Source of the DNA: Raphanus sativus
Taxonomy: Eukaryota > Streptophyta > Magnoliopsida > Brassicales > Brassicaceae
Direction of reading: 5' to 3'
NCBI RefSeq assembly: GCF_000801105.2
Contig: NC_079519.1
Span: 31,471,288 to 31,535,287 of the forward strand
Length of the DNA stretch: 64,000 bases
Made by a program: the position numbers and the translations under genes. The notes beneath the pieces are model-generated. The model saw only the letters and a list, made by a program, of their open reading frames with translations, was not told the origin of the DNA and did not search any database. Positions 1 through 11,800 of the stretch are shown here, piece by piece. Within the stretch, counting starts at the first letter, position 1; every line of letters begins with the position of its first letter.

Positions 1-31
1 GTGTTGCGGTAATAATTTCCTCCTGATACAG

Positions 32-572
32 GTACCTAGCCAAGATATCTGTGTATGACGATGCCAACCAGGTCTTCTTTGTGCTCCTTGGCGATGCTGG
101 TCAAGAGCTGACTGGAAAGAAAGCCTCTGAGTTGGTTGAGAGTTATTTTGAGGTAAATACATACCTATCTCACTTTGTTATTTCATTATGTGTTCCCCAA
201 TATATTTATAAATGTTACTGATAAATGTTAAATGTGTGCTAGGCCAATGAGAATGTGGGAACTGATCAATTAGTTCCGGTTCCTCAAGCTCTGCTTAGTA
301 CCATTGGACAGTCTCGCAAGTTCATTGTGAAGATATCAGAGCACAACTTGACTGGCAAGACACAGACCTTGACTGTGACAAAGGTGCTTCCTGTAGAAGA
401 TCCGGAGCTTGAAGGTGATTTAGAAGAAACTGTGGCTCTACCAGATACCAAGCTCATGGGAATTGCTGAGAGTGGTTCATCCGCAGTGTATGAAGCGTCT
501 GATGGTGAGAGGGTTAAAAGGTCTGGTGATGTTGTTGATGTGGAAGAGCACAAGAGGGTCAAATGTGGCTAA
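32..572 (+). CDS. RPA1-like single-stranded DNA-binding protein, 3' end (partial)
   Basis: Two exons of a gene that begins outside the window are visible: 32-152, after an acceptor CAG, and 243-572, ending in TAA. The first encodes YLAKISVYDDANQVFFVLLG and onward. The second includes SRKFIVKISEHNLTGKTQTL followed by an acidic and then basic tail. This pattern resembles the C-terminal OB-fold domain (DBD-C, Rep_fac-A_C) of replication protein A large subunits. The zinc-binding cysteines of that domain are not in the visible part and would lie upstream. Short RPA1-like genes of this kind are numerous in Brassicaceae, and some are carried by Helitrons. A Helitron 3' terminus lies at 2420, so this may be transposon-borne rather than a host replication gene. 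Family fairly sure, function uncertain. Confidence 0.7.
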
Positions 573-1349
573 GATATGTGTCAACGGTTGTTCTGTGGTT
601 ACCAATACTCTATGTTTTGTTTTTTTCATTTTCGGCCATCAACTTTGCAACATTGAACTGTTTTTTTTTATACTCTCTGGTTGTTAAACTTTCTGTTTAC
701 TGGAATTTATCCAAGATCGAATTTTTATAATCTTAGTCTTCTTTGTACCTTAGGCTTATTTGGTTCATTATTTCCTTGCAGAGATAACTTAGAGAGAAAC
801 TGTTACAACTATTTACAAATGAAATCACTTCTTTGTTTATAAATAGAAACACTATGTTTTGTTTCTTTTTATAATCTTAGTTGTGTTGTACCTTAGAGTT
901 TATATGTTCTTCTCTCACTTCATCTTAAAATAAAAAAGCAGATTTTGACATAAGAAAAAAAATAATTTGGGAAAGCACTCCTCTAACAGAAAATATTCTG
1001 ATTTAAAAAAATTAGCATCTGTTATAGTAATACTGTCGATATTATTTTCGTGTTCCATTTTCATTAACATATGATTATGGAGAAGGTTAACAAATGTAAC
1101 TTACTCTAACAGGAAATATTCTTTGCTTATCTTATTCAGGTCTTTCTTATTAATCAATTCAAATTTTCAGACCTGTATTTAAGAGTGATAACAACAATTT
1201 TATTAACTCCAGATAATAAAAACAACAGTGTAACTTACAAACGTTACGAAAAAAACTGAAAATCCATTAATCTTACCTTCGCCAGTAGCACTATATAAGA
1301 ATGAATAATCCCTTATACGTATATAGGATTATCGATTTAGCTCAACATT
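573..1349. other. AT-rich intergenic stretch
   Basis: This holds the 3' UTR and downstream DNA of the RPA1-like gene and the upstream region of the RING gene. I see no coding signal. TATATAA-like sequence near 1293 could serve as the RING gene's TATA box (ATG at 1350), but this is weak. Confidence 0.5.
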
Positions 1350-2133
1350 ATGAACGACCGACCACATATTTCTTATTCCTTCTCCTCCGAGACAGAGCCT
1401 GCGAATGGAGATCCAGATAGAAAGCTTAGCATCAAGATTAGTAGGAAAAATACCAGTCAAACTGAGATAAATTTTTCCATAAAGTTCTCCACAACCACTA
1501 CTGGTCATATAACTTATGAGACGGTTGATCTTATGGAGCACATGTTCAGCTTTCATGATATCTTCTTCCCAGTTGCCGATGATATCATTGGATATACCAG
1601 TCAGAAGTTCGCTGCTATGATCCCATTTATGAACGATTATGCAGGTATACGAACTTCAAATTATTATATTTTAGGTTGGCTTAGAATAAGGTAAAGGCTC
1701 ATAGATATATAATTGTGTTTGTGGGAGAAATTTAGTAGTCAATGTTTTTAATTAGTCTATTAGTACGATTCTTATTTAGGTTGTTTTTCAAAAGCGTAAG
1801 TTTTTATTTAAATACGAATTATTGTTATTGGCTACTTATGTTTGATGCTTATATCTAGGCACACATGTCCGTGCTGTTCTATCCATAAGAGATTTTAACC
1901 CTAACGCGATCAACAGGATAGACCTCGAAGAAGCTTTGATCGACCTACGATCATCAGTGAGGGAACCCGTTCCGGAGTATGCTGGGGAATTGTGCTCCAT
2001 CTGCCATGACAGCTTCAATGGGACAGATGTTGTAAACTCACTGAGGTGCAACCACATATATCATCATCTATGCATCGCCGAGTGGTTTCACCATAACCTA
2101 AGTTGTCCCGCATGCCGTGACATAGATTTCTAA
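1350..2133 (+). CDS. Small RING-H2 finger protein (putative E3 ubiquitin ligase)
   Basis: Two exons, 1350-1644 and 1859-2133, are joined in phase 1 with GT-AG borders and give 189 residues. The N-terminal ~125 residues match no domain I recognise. The C-terminus has a RING-H2 motif: C-x2-C in CSICHDSF, then C-x-H-x2-H-x2-C in CNHIYHHLC, then CPAC. All eight zinc ligands of the C3H2C3 type are present, so E2 binding and ubiquitin-ligase activity are plausible. No membrane segment is evident. The stop lies just after the RING, as in many small plant RING-H2 proteins. The substrate is unknown. The gene lies between the RPA1-like fragment and a Helitron 3' end at 2420, so it could have been captured by the element. 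Confidence 0.75.
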
Positions 2134-2392
2134 GCTGCAGTTTTCCTCATTAATATAATTAAAAATTATGCTATCATATCTTCTTAGATGAAAAATGTTA
2201 CTTTCTACCATTGCTTAAAAAAAATTAACTGTGTCAACAATTTCATTTACTTAGATTTCAAAAAAAAATTATCGTAAAATTCTTTTAAAAAAAAAAATTT
2301 AAAAAAAAATTAATCCTAAATGATCCCATCGTTTAATACACAATGTTCACAAAAAAACAATTAAATAGAGTCAATTAAACATCAACCATTTT

Positions 2393-2420
2393 CCGCGCGT
2401 AGCGCGGACCTCGGATCTAG
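2393..2420 (+). mobile_element. Helitron 3' terminus (hairpin plus CTAG)
   Basis: A perfect 6-bp stem (CCGCGC, loop GTA, GCGCGG) at 2393-2407 is followed 9 bp later by CTAG at 2417-2420, then a T. A GC hairpin just before a terminal CTRR, with insertion between A and T, is diagnostic of Helitron 3' ends. I could not place the matching 5' end. It may lie in 2134-2390, upstream of the RING gene, or outside the window. Confidence 0.7.
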
Positions 2421-3228
2421 TTACTGTAACAATATCTAAATTAATCAGCTAAGTTCGCGGCCAGCAGGATTTGTATATGTTTAATCATTGTACTAGTTTA
2501 TAATGTTTCACAATTTTTTTTTGTAACTGGAATATTTTACATTTGATTGGCGTTAAACAGAATATATTAACTGTGGAATCGCACCGTTGGAAATTCGAAG
2601 TACACATGCGAGAAAATCTTATAGCCAGCTTTACTCCAACACGTATCTTTATGTAGCGAAATAAATATATGTACATTTCCCCTTTGTTTGGCTGAGAACG
2701 GGACATTTACAAACACATCACATTCGTTTTTGCCTTTATTAATTGAGCACTAAAACCTACAGAACATTTTTAAAAAATATGAATACCATTATAATAAAAT
2801 TTAAGAGATATATTGTATAGATAGTAGACTATAGTTCTCAAACCCATTAAACCAAATAATAACGTTTACACCAATACAAGAGGCTAGAATAAATATTTTT
2901 GTATAGGTAGTGGCAATTAACCAAAAAGCAAATGATTGATGCAGTGAGACAAAGATCAATGGTCTGTCTCTGCAATTATTGTGGTTTCTTTGTTTAGTAT
3001 GTTGAGTGTACGCCTGAGTTTGGGCCTCTAGGGGATGATAATTGATTAATTGGTATAATGTTGTAGACATGCTGATGCTGTTAGAATTGGTCAAACGGAA
3101 GCATGTGAGGGGTTAACTAACTCAGAGATATAACTTTAATTGGTTAATGTAGTTGTGAGAACGTTAACTAAGGTGAGGTGGAAAAAAAAAACTTAGGTGA
3201 GGTGGTATTGTTTGGTTCAAGTTTTAAA
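2421..3228. other. Intergenic, no gene seen
   Basis: AT-rich DNA without a supported coding region. Short ORFs here have no family resemblance. Confidence 0.5.
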
Positions 3229-3493
3229 TCAGACCTTAGGAAAAAATGCCTATTTCAGACTGAAATTTCTGTATCGTGCGCATTCCATCACGAACTCTAA
3301 TACAGTGCGGATTTCATCATGAACTCATTAAAAATTTGAAATTTCTATACGAACTTTCAAAATCGTGCATAAATCAATGTTGACTATAACGGTGTTAGTC
3401 AACCGTCTTAATTTGGTGACTAGATTGCTGACATATCGATTTTGATGAAACGACGTCGTTTTAAGAAATTCTGTAAAATTAAAAACCCGTGTT

Positions 3494-3556
3494 TCATAAG
3501 GTTCGAACCATGGCCTATAACTTAAACAAAAGACTTTTAACCACAGCACCACATTA
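3494..3556 (-). other. tRNA-like pol III box A/B segment in left arm
   Basis: Read on the minus strand, TGGTGCTGTGGTTAAAAG resembles a tRNA box A region and GGTTCGAACC is a consensus box B, about 40 bp apart. There is no acceptor stem, so it is not a tRNA gene. The inverted partner is at 4171-4234. Confidence 0.5.
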
Positions 3557-4031
3557 TATTCCTTGTACGTAATTACAAACATTTTAATATATACATCGTT
3601 TCGAAAAATTCTGTTGATTTCAAAAAAATGTGTTTAACAGCTAATAATAAATCAAAAATTTCTAAACATAAAATCGAAATTATAAAGCTTCTCCATATAT
3701 AGAAACATTGAAATTTAGCAAACTAAACGTAACATACATAAACAGACTCAAAAACACCAATTTTTTATTTTTAATCGGATTCAACTAAACCTTAAATAAA
3801 CTAATGTACCTCATTCTTGTTTCTCAGAGACTTCAGCTTGTAAGGTAAGGTTGTTTCTCAGAAATTTAGCTTTGATTCGTTCTGAAAACCCTAATCCCCA
3901 TTTAACCTCGAAAACAATTTTGGAGTAGGAGAAAGATGAAATTTGTCGGGACAGAATTTGATTTATTAAAGGAATAAGAGACGATAGACTGTTAATATTT
4001 AGTTCTGTTTGGATCGCATTGCAGTATGTCG

Positions 4032-4092
4032 TGATAGTCCAGTGGTTTAAGAATTAATGAGTTATGTACCATTGCCCGAGTTCGAACCTTGC
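4032..4092 (+). other. tRNA-like pol III box A/B segment in element centre
   Basis: TAGTCCAGTGGTTTAAG (box A-like) is followed by GAGTTCGAACCTT (box B-like), then a run of Ts that could stop RNA polymerase III. The ends do not pair as a tRNA acceptor stem. This is a separate copy from the ones in the arms. Confidence 0.45.
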
Positions 4093-4170
4093 TTGATTCT
4101 TTTTTTCTTTCTAATATCCGTGTGAGTTGTTTATGTATATATTAAAATGTTTGTAATTATGTACAAGGAA

Positions 4171-4245
4171 TATGATGTGGTGCTGTGGTTAAGAGTCTTT
4201 TGTTTAAATTACAGACCATTGTTCGAACCCTGGAAAACACAGGTT
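4171..4245 (+). other. tRNA-like pol III box A/B segment in right arm
   Basis: TGGTGCTGTGGTTAAGAG (box A-like) and GTTCGAACCC (box B-like) are followed by T6 at 4243. It is the inverted partner of the left-arm copy, so the arms could be transcribed towards the element's ends. Confidence 0.45.
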
Positions 4246-4501
4246 TTTTAATTTTACAGAATTTCTTAAAACGACATCATTTCATCAAAATCGATATGTC
4301 AACAATCCAGTCACCAAATTAAGACGGTTGACTAACACCGTTATAGTCAACATTGATTTATGCACGATTTTGAAAGTTTGTATAGGAATTTCAAATTTTT
4401 AATGAGTTCATGATGAAATCCGCACTGTAGTAGAGTTCGTGATGGAATGCGCACGACACGGAAAGTTCAGTCTGAAATAGGCACTTTTTCCTCAGACCTT
4501 A

Positions 4502-5162
4502 TATATATTCTTTAGTACAAAAAAAATATATTTAATCTTGCATTCTTTATGAGTTCGAATGAAATTATACAAGGGCGGTTTTGCCGAGAGCTATACAGGA
4601 CGGACCCTGGCACTGATCAAGAAAAGTTTGGGTTTGACACCTATGATAAATCATGTTCTCTGCATCTGTTTTCCAGGAACTAAAATAGCTCAAATCCTTT
4701 CTGCTTCATTTTTTTCAAGTTATATAGAAATGGAGCAACATTTGATTGATAAACTATCAGTATTCTATATTCGTCAAAACTATTAAAATTATTTATCAAA
4801 ACAAAACTATTGAAACAATTATTGTATGTTAAATTTAACTAGCCCGAGGACATCCTTAGCCTATAGTATTTAGATTTTCTTGGAAATATGTTGGCACATT
4901 GTTGGAATGATCAAGTCATGCTAATGTTGTGAAACCTAATAGTAATTTTTAATTTGCGTCCACGACTACACTATTCTCTACAAAACCAACCTACCAACGT
5001 GCCTCGCACGAGTTCCAGACTTAGACCATACCTCGACGTGCGTCCTTGTATCCTACAACGTTATACAATAATCACCTAAGATACAGACACCTTTCACCAT
5101 TTGCCTTCAAATAAACATTTTCTTTCTCAAAGAGAATCAAGCTTACCATTGGAGAGAGCACA
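4502..5162. other. Intergenic and COBL9 upstream region
   Basis: No coding region is supported. The last ~150 bp before the ATG at 5163 are the likely leader and core promoter of the COBRA-like gene. Confidence 0.5.
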
Positions 5163-7686
5163 ATGGGTTTTCTCTTTCCGATCTTATTAGGAGTTTTTCT
5201 CTTATTCACCGCTACACCACCATCCTTGTCTCAGCTCCCTCCGGAGATAGTCCCTCCGGCACCGGCGCCGATTTCACCAGAAGAACTTTGCAACGGAATA
5301 TTCCTCTCCTACACATTCATTCTCGGTCGTCAGATCCCTCCAAACGACACAGCCGATCAGCCGTATAGGTTTGAGTCAGTCCTAACGGTCCTCAACAACG
5401 GCCGCGAAGAGCTCAAAGAGTGGCGAGTGTTCGTTGGTTTCCAGCATAACGAGATCCTTACTTCGGCCACCAATGCGATCATCGTCAACGGAACGGACCT
5501 TCCTGCTCCCGTAGGAAACGGCACCATCTTCGCTGGATATCCTGTTTCTGACCTCGAAACGGCTATTCAAACGGCCGGAGACTTAAAACAGATGACCGCT
5601 ACCATTGAGCTCGTAGGGACTCAATTCATGGTGACTCCTCCTGACGTTCCATTGCCATCCAACATATCGCTTGTTAACGATGGTTGGCTATGTCCTGAGC
5701 CTACTCCTACCCCTTTCAGTAATAATTCCAACTTATTCCATTTTTCTCTTACGTTTTATTTTTGAAATTAATATAATATTCTGTTACTTCTTATTTCGTT
5801 TTGACATAACCCACGCAGCTGTTTGGTCCGTTTTTTATTCATAAAAAGTTATAAAAGTTTTCTACTTTTTTGGTTTAGATTATTTGTTTTTTCAGTTTTT
5901 TTTAATTGATGTTAAATTTATTCCTCAAAAAAATCCTTTTTTACATCATGTGTGACTCTGTTTTTTTTTAAATTAAAGAATAGAAAATAAAATTTCAGTT
6001 CATTATGCTACATTTAAGTTTATATTGATGATTACACGCATAATGTTCATATATTATTGTTAAAAAAACAAAAAAAAATTATCGGATTTATACATTGTTT
6101 TAGTCTTTTGGCATTTACTTACAATATTTAACTTTTCTTTACCCTATTTTTTTAACGATTTGGTCATCTAGAGACCTTTAGTTTTATAAAAGAAAATTTG
6201 GTAGTATGCAGTAAAATTTGATTCAACAAGTTTTATTGGTTCATTAGGCAAAAGAGAGATATCAACGTGCTGCATGAGAGACCCGAGCATTGAAGTCAAC
6301 ACAACAACCATCAGCGAAAAGTTCCTTCCACGACAACCCGGAGACTTGACCATAATGTACGATGTGATCCGGTCCTACGATCAGAACTACCTAGCCGAAG
6401 TAACGATGGAGAACCACAACCCACTAGGCCGGCTTGACCACTGGGAACTAAGTTTCGACTGGATGCGAGAAGAGTTCATACAGAAAATGCAAGGTGCGTA
6501 TCCAACGGTCGTAGACGCCACAAAATGCGTATTCGGTCCACAGGCCCAGATCTACACGGGACTAGATTTCGCAGACGTTCTCACGTGTGAGAGACGGCCC
6601 ATCATTGTGGACTTACCTCCAACCAAGGCAGAGGACCCGGTCCTAGGTAAAATCCCTTCTTGTTGTAGAAATGGTACGATCTTACCACGTACCATGGACC
6701 CTTCAAAATCAGCATCAATCTTTACCATGCAAGTCTCCAAAATGCCTCCTGATTTTAACCGTTCCGCGCTTTTCCCGCCACAAAACTGGAGGATCAAAGG
6801 GACGCTCAACCCGGATTACTCATGCGGGCCACCCGTTCGGGTCAGCCCGACTTTGTATCCGGATCCGAGCGGTATGCCCACCAACAAAACGTCTTTCGCC
6901 AGCTGGCAAATAGTATGCAACATCACACACGCCAAAACGGAAACACCGAAATGCTGCGTTTCCTTCTCAGCTTTCTTTAATGACTCTATCATCCCTTGTA
7001 ACACGTGCGCTTGCGGTTGCGTCTCGGAGACGCGACGCACCTGCAGCGCCGAGACCCCTGCGTTACTCATCCCTCCAGACGCTCTTCTCGTACCTTTCGA
7101 GAACAGAACATCCCTTACGGTTGCGTGGAACGCACTCAAACACAAAACCATCCCTAATCCGATGCCGTGCGGCGACAACTGCGGCGTCTCTGTAAACTGG
7201 CACGTGGCGACGGACTACAGAGGTGGATGGACGGCGAGGATCACCATTTTCAACTGGGGAGGAATCGATTTCCCCGACTGGTTTCTAGCGGTTCAGATGA
7301 AGAAACCAGCCATACGTGGATTCGAGAAAGCGTACTCGTTCAACGCGAGTCTCTTGAGTGTGGACGGAGGTGTTAACAACACTATTTTCATGGAAGGTCT
7401 TCCCGGTTTGGAGTATCTTGTGGCTGAACGTGATGAGTTAGATCCGAAGAAGATTAATCTCAGGGTGCCTGGTAAGCAGCAGTCTGTGATACAGTTCAGT
7501 AAGAAACTTACGCCGGGGATTAATGTGCCGGAGCGTGACGGGTTTCCGGCGAAAGTTATATTCAACGGTGAGGAATGTTTGCTTCCTGATGTGCTTCCAC
7601 TTGCAAGTGGTGGAAGAAGAAATGGGTTTGATACTAGTAAGGTTTTGTTGTGTATGGTGATTTTTGTTGTGGCGTTGGTAATTTAA
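5163..7686 (+). CDS. COBL9: COBRA-like GPI-anchored protein, COBL9 (SHAVEN2/MRH4) orthologue
   Basis: Exons 5163-5718 and 6248-7686 join in phase 1 and encode 664 residues, close to the ~660 of the long COBL7-COBL11 subgroup. A signal peptide ([15 protein letters not shown], cut near PSLSQ) leads into the extra N-terminal region of this subgroup. The COBRA domain follows, with the hallmark [13 protein letters not shown] and the cysteine cluster CNTCACGC. The C-terminus ([11 protein letters not shown] then a hydrophobic run) fits a GPI-anchor signal. The many N-x-S/T sites fit an extracellular glycoprotein. In Arabidopsis, COBL9 directs cellulose deposition during root-hair tip growth. The residues and the neighbouring order both point to COBL9 rather than COBL7/8. 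The gene appears intact. Confidence 0.88.
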
Positions 7687-7885
7687 TTGTGATCTTTGTA
7701 GAATTTATATAATATGGTTTTTCTTGATTGATTAGTTTGTTTTGTAAAATAAAATTGTTCTTTTACTCAATGTGGCTTCGGTGTTTGAAAATCGTAGATT
7801 TTAAGTTTTTTTTTTTTTAATAGTACAACATTTGACTCGCTCGCTCTTTTGTTGTTTTATTCCTTATCGATTAAATACATAGACC

Positions 7886-8183
7886 GTAACTGGTTTTCTT
7901 TTTATGGAATATGCTGAATAATAGGAATGAATTTTTGTGGAATAGAAAAAATTCGAATGATAAATGAAGTGGAACAAAAACTAACATTTTTAATGGAATA
8001 ATGAATTGATTCAGGAAGGTTTTAACTCATGAACAAAAATAATAAATTTTACAAAAGATTTATTTTTTTGTTTCATTCCAAAAATGGAATATGTGGAATT
8101 GATTTAAACAACAATTAATTCAATGAAATGATTCATTCCAAACAATTTTATTCCAGAAATTGATATTCCAGTTACAGCCATAA
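7886..8183. repeat. Candidate MITE with GTAACTGG inverted ends
   Basis: GTAACTGG at the left and its complement CCAGTTAC at the right bound about 300 bp. Both arms are rich in GGAAT/ATTCC words in opposite orientation, so the DNA can fold back. Similarity between arms is loose and no clear target duplication was found. The rest of 7687-8842 holds no gene I can support. Confidence 0.4.
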
Positions 8184-8842
8184 CTAACTAATTTCCCACG
8201 CAAATGTTTTCATTAAAATAACAGTAAAATAAATAATATAGCATAAAAAGTCAAAGAATCAATTAAAACAAAAAGTATAAATATATTTACTATTTTGATT
8301 TTTTTTCATATTTTACTAAATCAAGGCCAACAAAAAGTAAATTCATTAATTTTTCAGTCATAGAAATCAATAAAAAATTTGTTGCAAAATTATGATCAAA
8401 GATTAATATATAATAAAAACAGATATTTAAAAAAATAAATAAACCAATTTATAAAATTAAAAATGAATAAAGTACAAAAATAAGCTATAAATCCATAGAA
8501 AAATACTAACCAATATATTTAGTTGTATTAAAGAGATGAGAAATTGCACTGGATATACAAACATAACTTGTATATAGTTGTTGTTTGGGCCTCACATATA
8601 AAATTATATACCCTTTTATTTAGCCCATACAGGCTTAACGAAAATCATGTTGACAAAAAAAAAAAAACATTTCCCTCTCGCGGGAGTATTTTTGGCTCCA
8701 AACACAATTTGTTTTCACAAAAGACCGCCTCCTCCAAGTTCTCTGTGTTATAAACCAAACGGATCTCCAAAAATGAAAATCCTTCAACTGAAATCCACCG
8801 TCGAATCTTATACTCACTCGTCTTACCCTTACCCCCCAGGCG

Positions 8843-11800
8843 ATGGAGAGTCAACAGAAGCGCCAGCGAACAACACGCCTCGCCGGAAGGAACTCGAAGC
8901 GAAAGCTGTCCCGGGGGGAGACAGACGCGGCGTCGATAGTGATGCAGATCACGCAAGTCGAAGAAGACGAAGAAGCAGATCTCCTCGTCGTCGCGATCCG
9001 CCGCCACGTCGAGGTTTTAAACTCCAGATTCTCAGATGATGCAACAGATTCTGATCTCGAAGCTGTTAAGCGAGCTGCTGCTGCTGCTGCTATCTCCTCT
9101 CTCGCTAAAATCGGTATAACACATCTGTCCTCGAGACTCCTCCGTGATTATGTTGAATTTTCTCAGTCGTTTGTTAGATTAGATCTGATTGAATCGATGC
9201 GGATTTCGAATTTCAATCGATTTTTTAAATTTCTAGATGTGATAATTGGGAATTAGTTTTTAGATTCTGTATCTGTTTGCTTGGTATAGATGAAAACGTG
9301 GAGATGATGGTGGAGAATGGAGTTATCCCTGCTTTGGTTAGACATCTAGAATCACCGGCTGCGATCAATTCAAACGTTCCTAAATCGTGCTATCATAAGC
9401 TAGAGAAACACTGTGCTGTTTCCCTTGCACTTATTGCTGCTATTCAGGTAACTCCCAATCTTTCAAACTCTGGTGGATGAGAAGTTGTGAAATGTGATAT
9501 AATATTGTTTTACTAATTTTAGCTTTTTTATCTGTTACATTAGCCTGGTTATCAGCAGCTCATTGTAGATGCTGGTGCCATAGTCCCCACTGTGAAGTTG
9601 TTGAAGAGGCGAGGGATTTGTCTTGGGTGCATGGAAGCTAACGCCGTTATTAGGAGAGCAGCTGATATCATCACTAATATTGCTCATGACAATCCAAGGA
9701 TTAAGACTAATATAAGGTGATACTATTTTTTACTGTCTATTGCTCTTGGTTGTCTTGCCTATTCTTACACCTTTTGGCAAAACTTCCTTTTTTTCAGGGT
9801 TGAAGGTGGCATTCCACCACTCGTTGAGCTTTTGAATTTTCCGGATGTTAAAGTACAGAGGGCTGCTGCAGGGGCCTTGCGTACAGTTTCATTTAGGAAC
9901 GATGAGAACAAGAACCAAGTATGTTTCGATATGATGATGATGCTTTCTTTTGTTTTAAAGCTTATGAGGAGGCATGATTATTAATATTAAAAAGCAACTG
10001 TGTATGTAGATTGTGGAGTTGAATGCTTTGCCAACGCTTGTATTGATGCTTCACTCAGAAGATCCTTCCATGCATGGCGAAGCGGTAAGTTCTTACCTTT
10101 TGCTTTAGATGGCCTGCAGTTGTTTCGCTGTGTTCCTACTAATATACTATGGATTTTTTTTTTTCAGATTGGGGCGATTGGAAATCTTGTCCACTCATCT
10201 CCTGACATCAAGAAAGAGGTTATCCGTGCTGGTGCCTTACAACCAGTGATTCGTTTACTTAGGTATGCTTATTTTTCTACTTCTGCTCAAATAGATATTT
10301 CCTTCTGAAATTTTGTAAAATGTTTGGTTCGTTTTGCTATCTGCCACAGCTCCACTTGTTTAGAGACTCAGAGAGAAGCAGCATTACTAATAGGTCAATT
10401 TGCTTCGCCTGATTCAGATTGCAAGGTATGAGCTAGTCTCTTGCATCTCATGCTGCAGTAAAAGATGGATGCAAACTAGAGAGAACATATTAAACATAGC
10501 TGGCAAAATGATAATGCAGGTACACATTGCCCAGAGAGGTGCCATTACACCATTGATTAAGATGCTTCAGTCATCAGATGAGCAGGTCATGGAAATGTCA
10601 GCTTTTGCTCTTGGTCGTTTGGCTCAGGTACTTATGTTTTTTGAATTGGCATGTGAATGTTTTTGTTGCTTCTGGAATCTGGTTCTCTATGGATGATTGT
10701 TACACCAGACCTTGTTTGATAAGAACAAAAAGTTACAATTCTAGTTTTGCTTGGTACATATCTTAATACGCCGGTATATTCTCAATGTTTAAAATGTTGC
10801 AGGACACACACAATCAAGCTGGCATTGGACAAAGAGGAGGCATCATCTCACTTCTAAATCTTCTTGATGTGAAAACTGGATCTGTGCAACACAACGCTGC
10901 TTTTGCTTTGTATGGCCTTGCGGATAACGAGGTAAACTAAGTTCACAATAATAATTTTGAATACAGCTATGTCTTATAGTAACTATACATACCATGAGTA
11001 CCTAAACAAGTTTTTTTTGTAAACAGGAAAATATAGCAGATTTCATTAAGGCTGGAGGTATTCAAAGGCTTCAAGATGACAACTTCACCGTTCAAGTATG
11101 CTTTGTGACTGCTTATATTTGCAAAACCAATCTATAACATTTCCAAATTCTGATTTATATTCTTCTATCTGCAGCCGACTAGGGATTGTGTGGTGAGGAC
11201 ATTGAAGAGGCTAGAGAACAAGATTCACGGACCTGTGAGTACCTATTTCCGTTAGACCTTCTGGTTGTTAGTTACGTATAGCCTTGGTTTTAGTCCTCTA
11301 ATGCCAAACCCTTCTTTCAGGTACTGAACCAATTATTATATCTGATGAGAAACACTGAGAAGACTATACAATTGCGAATTGCTTTGGCTCTTGCACATCT
11401 TTGTGACCCTAAAGATGGAAAATTAATTTTCATTGATAACAATGGTAATAGTCTAATTTTTCAGAATTTATATATGTTTTTGTTGGGTTTACTGTTTCTG
11501 ATCAATATCCGTATTACTAATGCAGGAGTAGAATTTTTGTTGGAGCTTCTATACTTGTCAGGCATGAAACAGCAGAAATATAGTTCAAGAGCTTTATTTG
11601 AATTAGCTAGAAAAGCTACTTCCTTTGCGCCAGAGGACTCAGCTCCTTCCTCACCCACCCAACGAGTAATAAAACTTCATTTCTTTTTTTTCTTTCTCGA
11701 AGTATAAAACTACTTGTGATATGTGGATGTGGTCTTGACTTGTTATTGATTGTAATACTGAAGGTGTTTCTGGGCGAGGAGTTTGTGAACAACCCTACTC

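Larger units (their letters stand above)
3229..4501. mobile_element. Non-autonomous Mutator-like element with long terminal inverted repeats
   Basis: The element occupies 3239-4491 (1253 bp). Both flanks carry the same 10-bp sequence, TCAGACCTTA (3229-3238 and 4492-4501), a target-site duplication. The ends are inverted copies of GGAAAAANTGCCTATTTCAG. Similarity between the arms continues for about 359 bp (3239-3597 against 4133-4491), including a block around ACGGTTGACTAACACCGTTA. A 9-11 bp duplication plus long inverted repeats is typical of Mutator-like elements. No transposase is encoded, so it is non-autonomous. The left arm contains the palindrome AAACGACGTCGTTT. Each arm and the centre also contain tRNA-like box A/B sequence, listed separately. 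Confidence 0.85.

Noticed and set aside
4032..4092. Possible functional tRNA genes at the GTTCGAA sites
   Set aside because: Box A/B are present but acceptor and anticodon stems do not form; listed as tRNA-like only.
4559..4786. Open frame of 75 codons right of the first inverted-repeat element
   Set aside because: No domain, leader or splice context; composition is like surrounding intergenic DNA.
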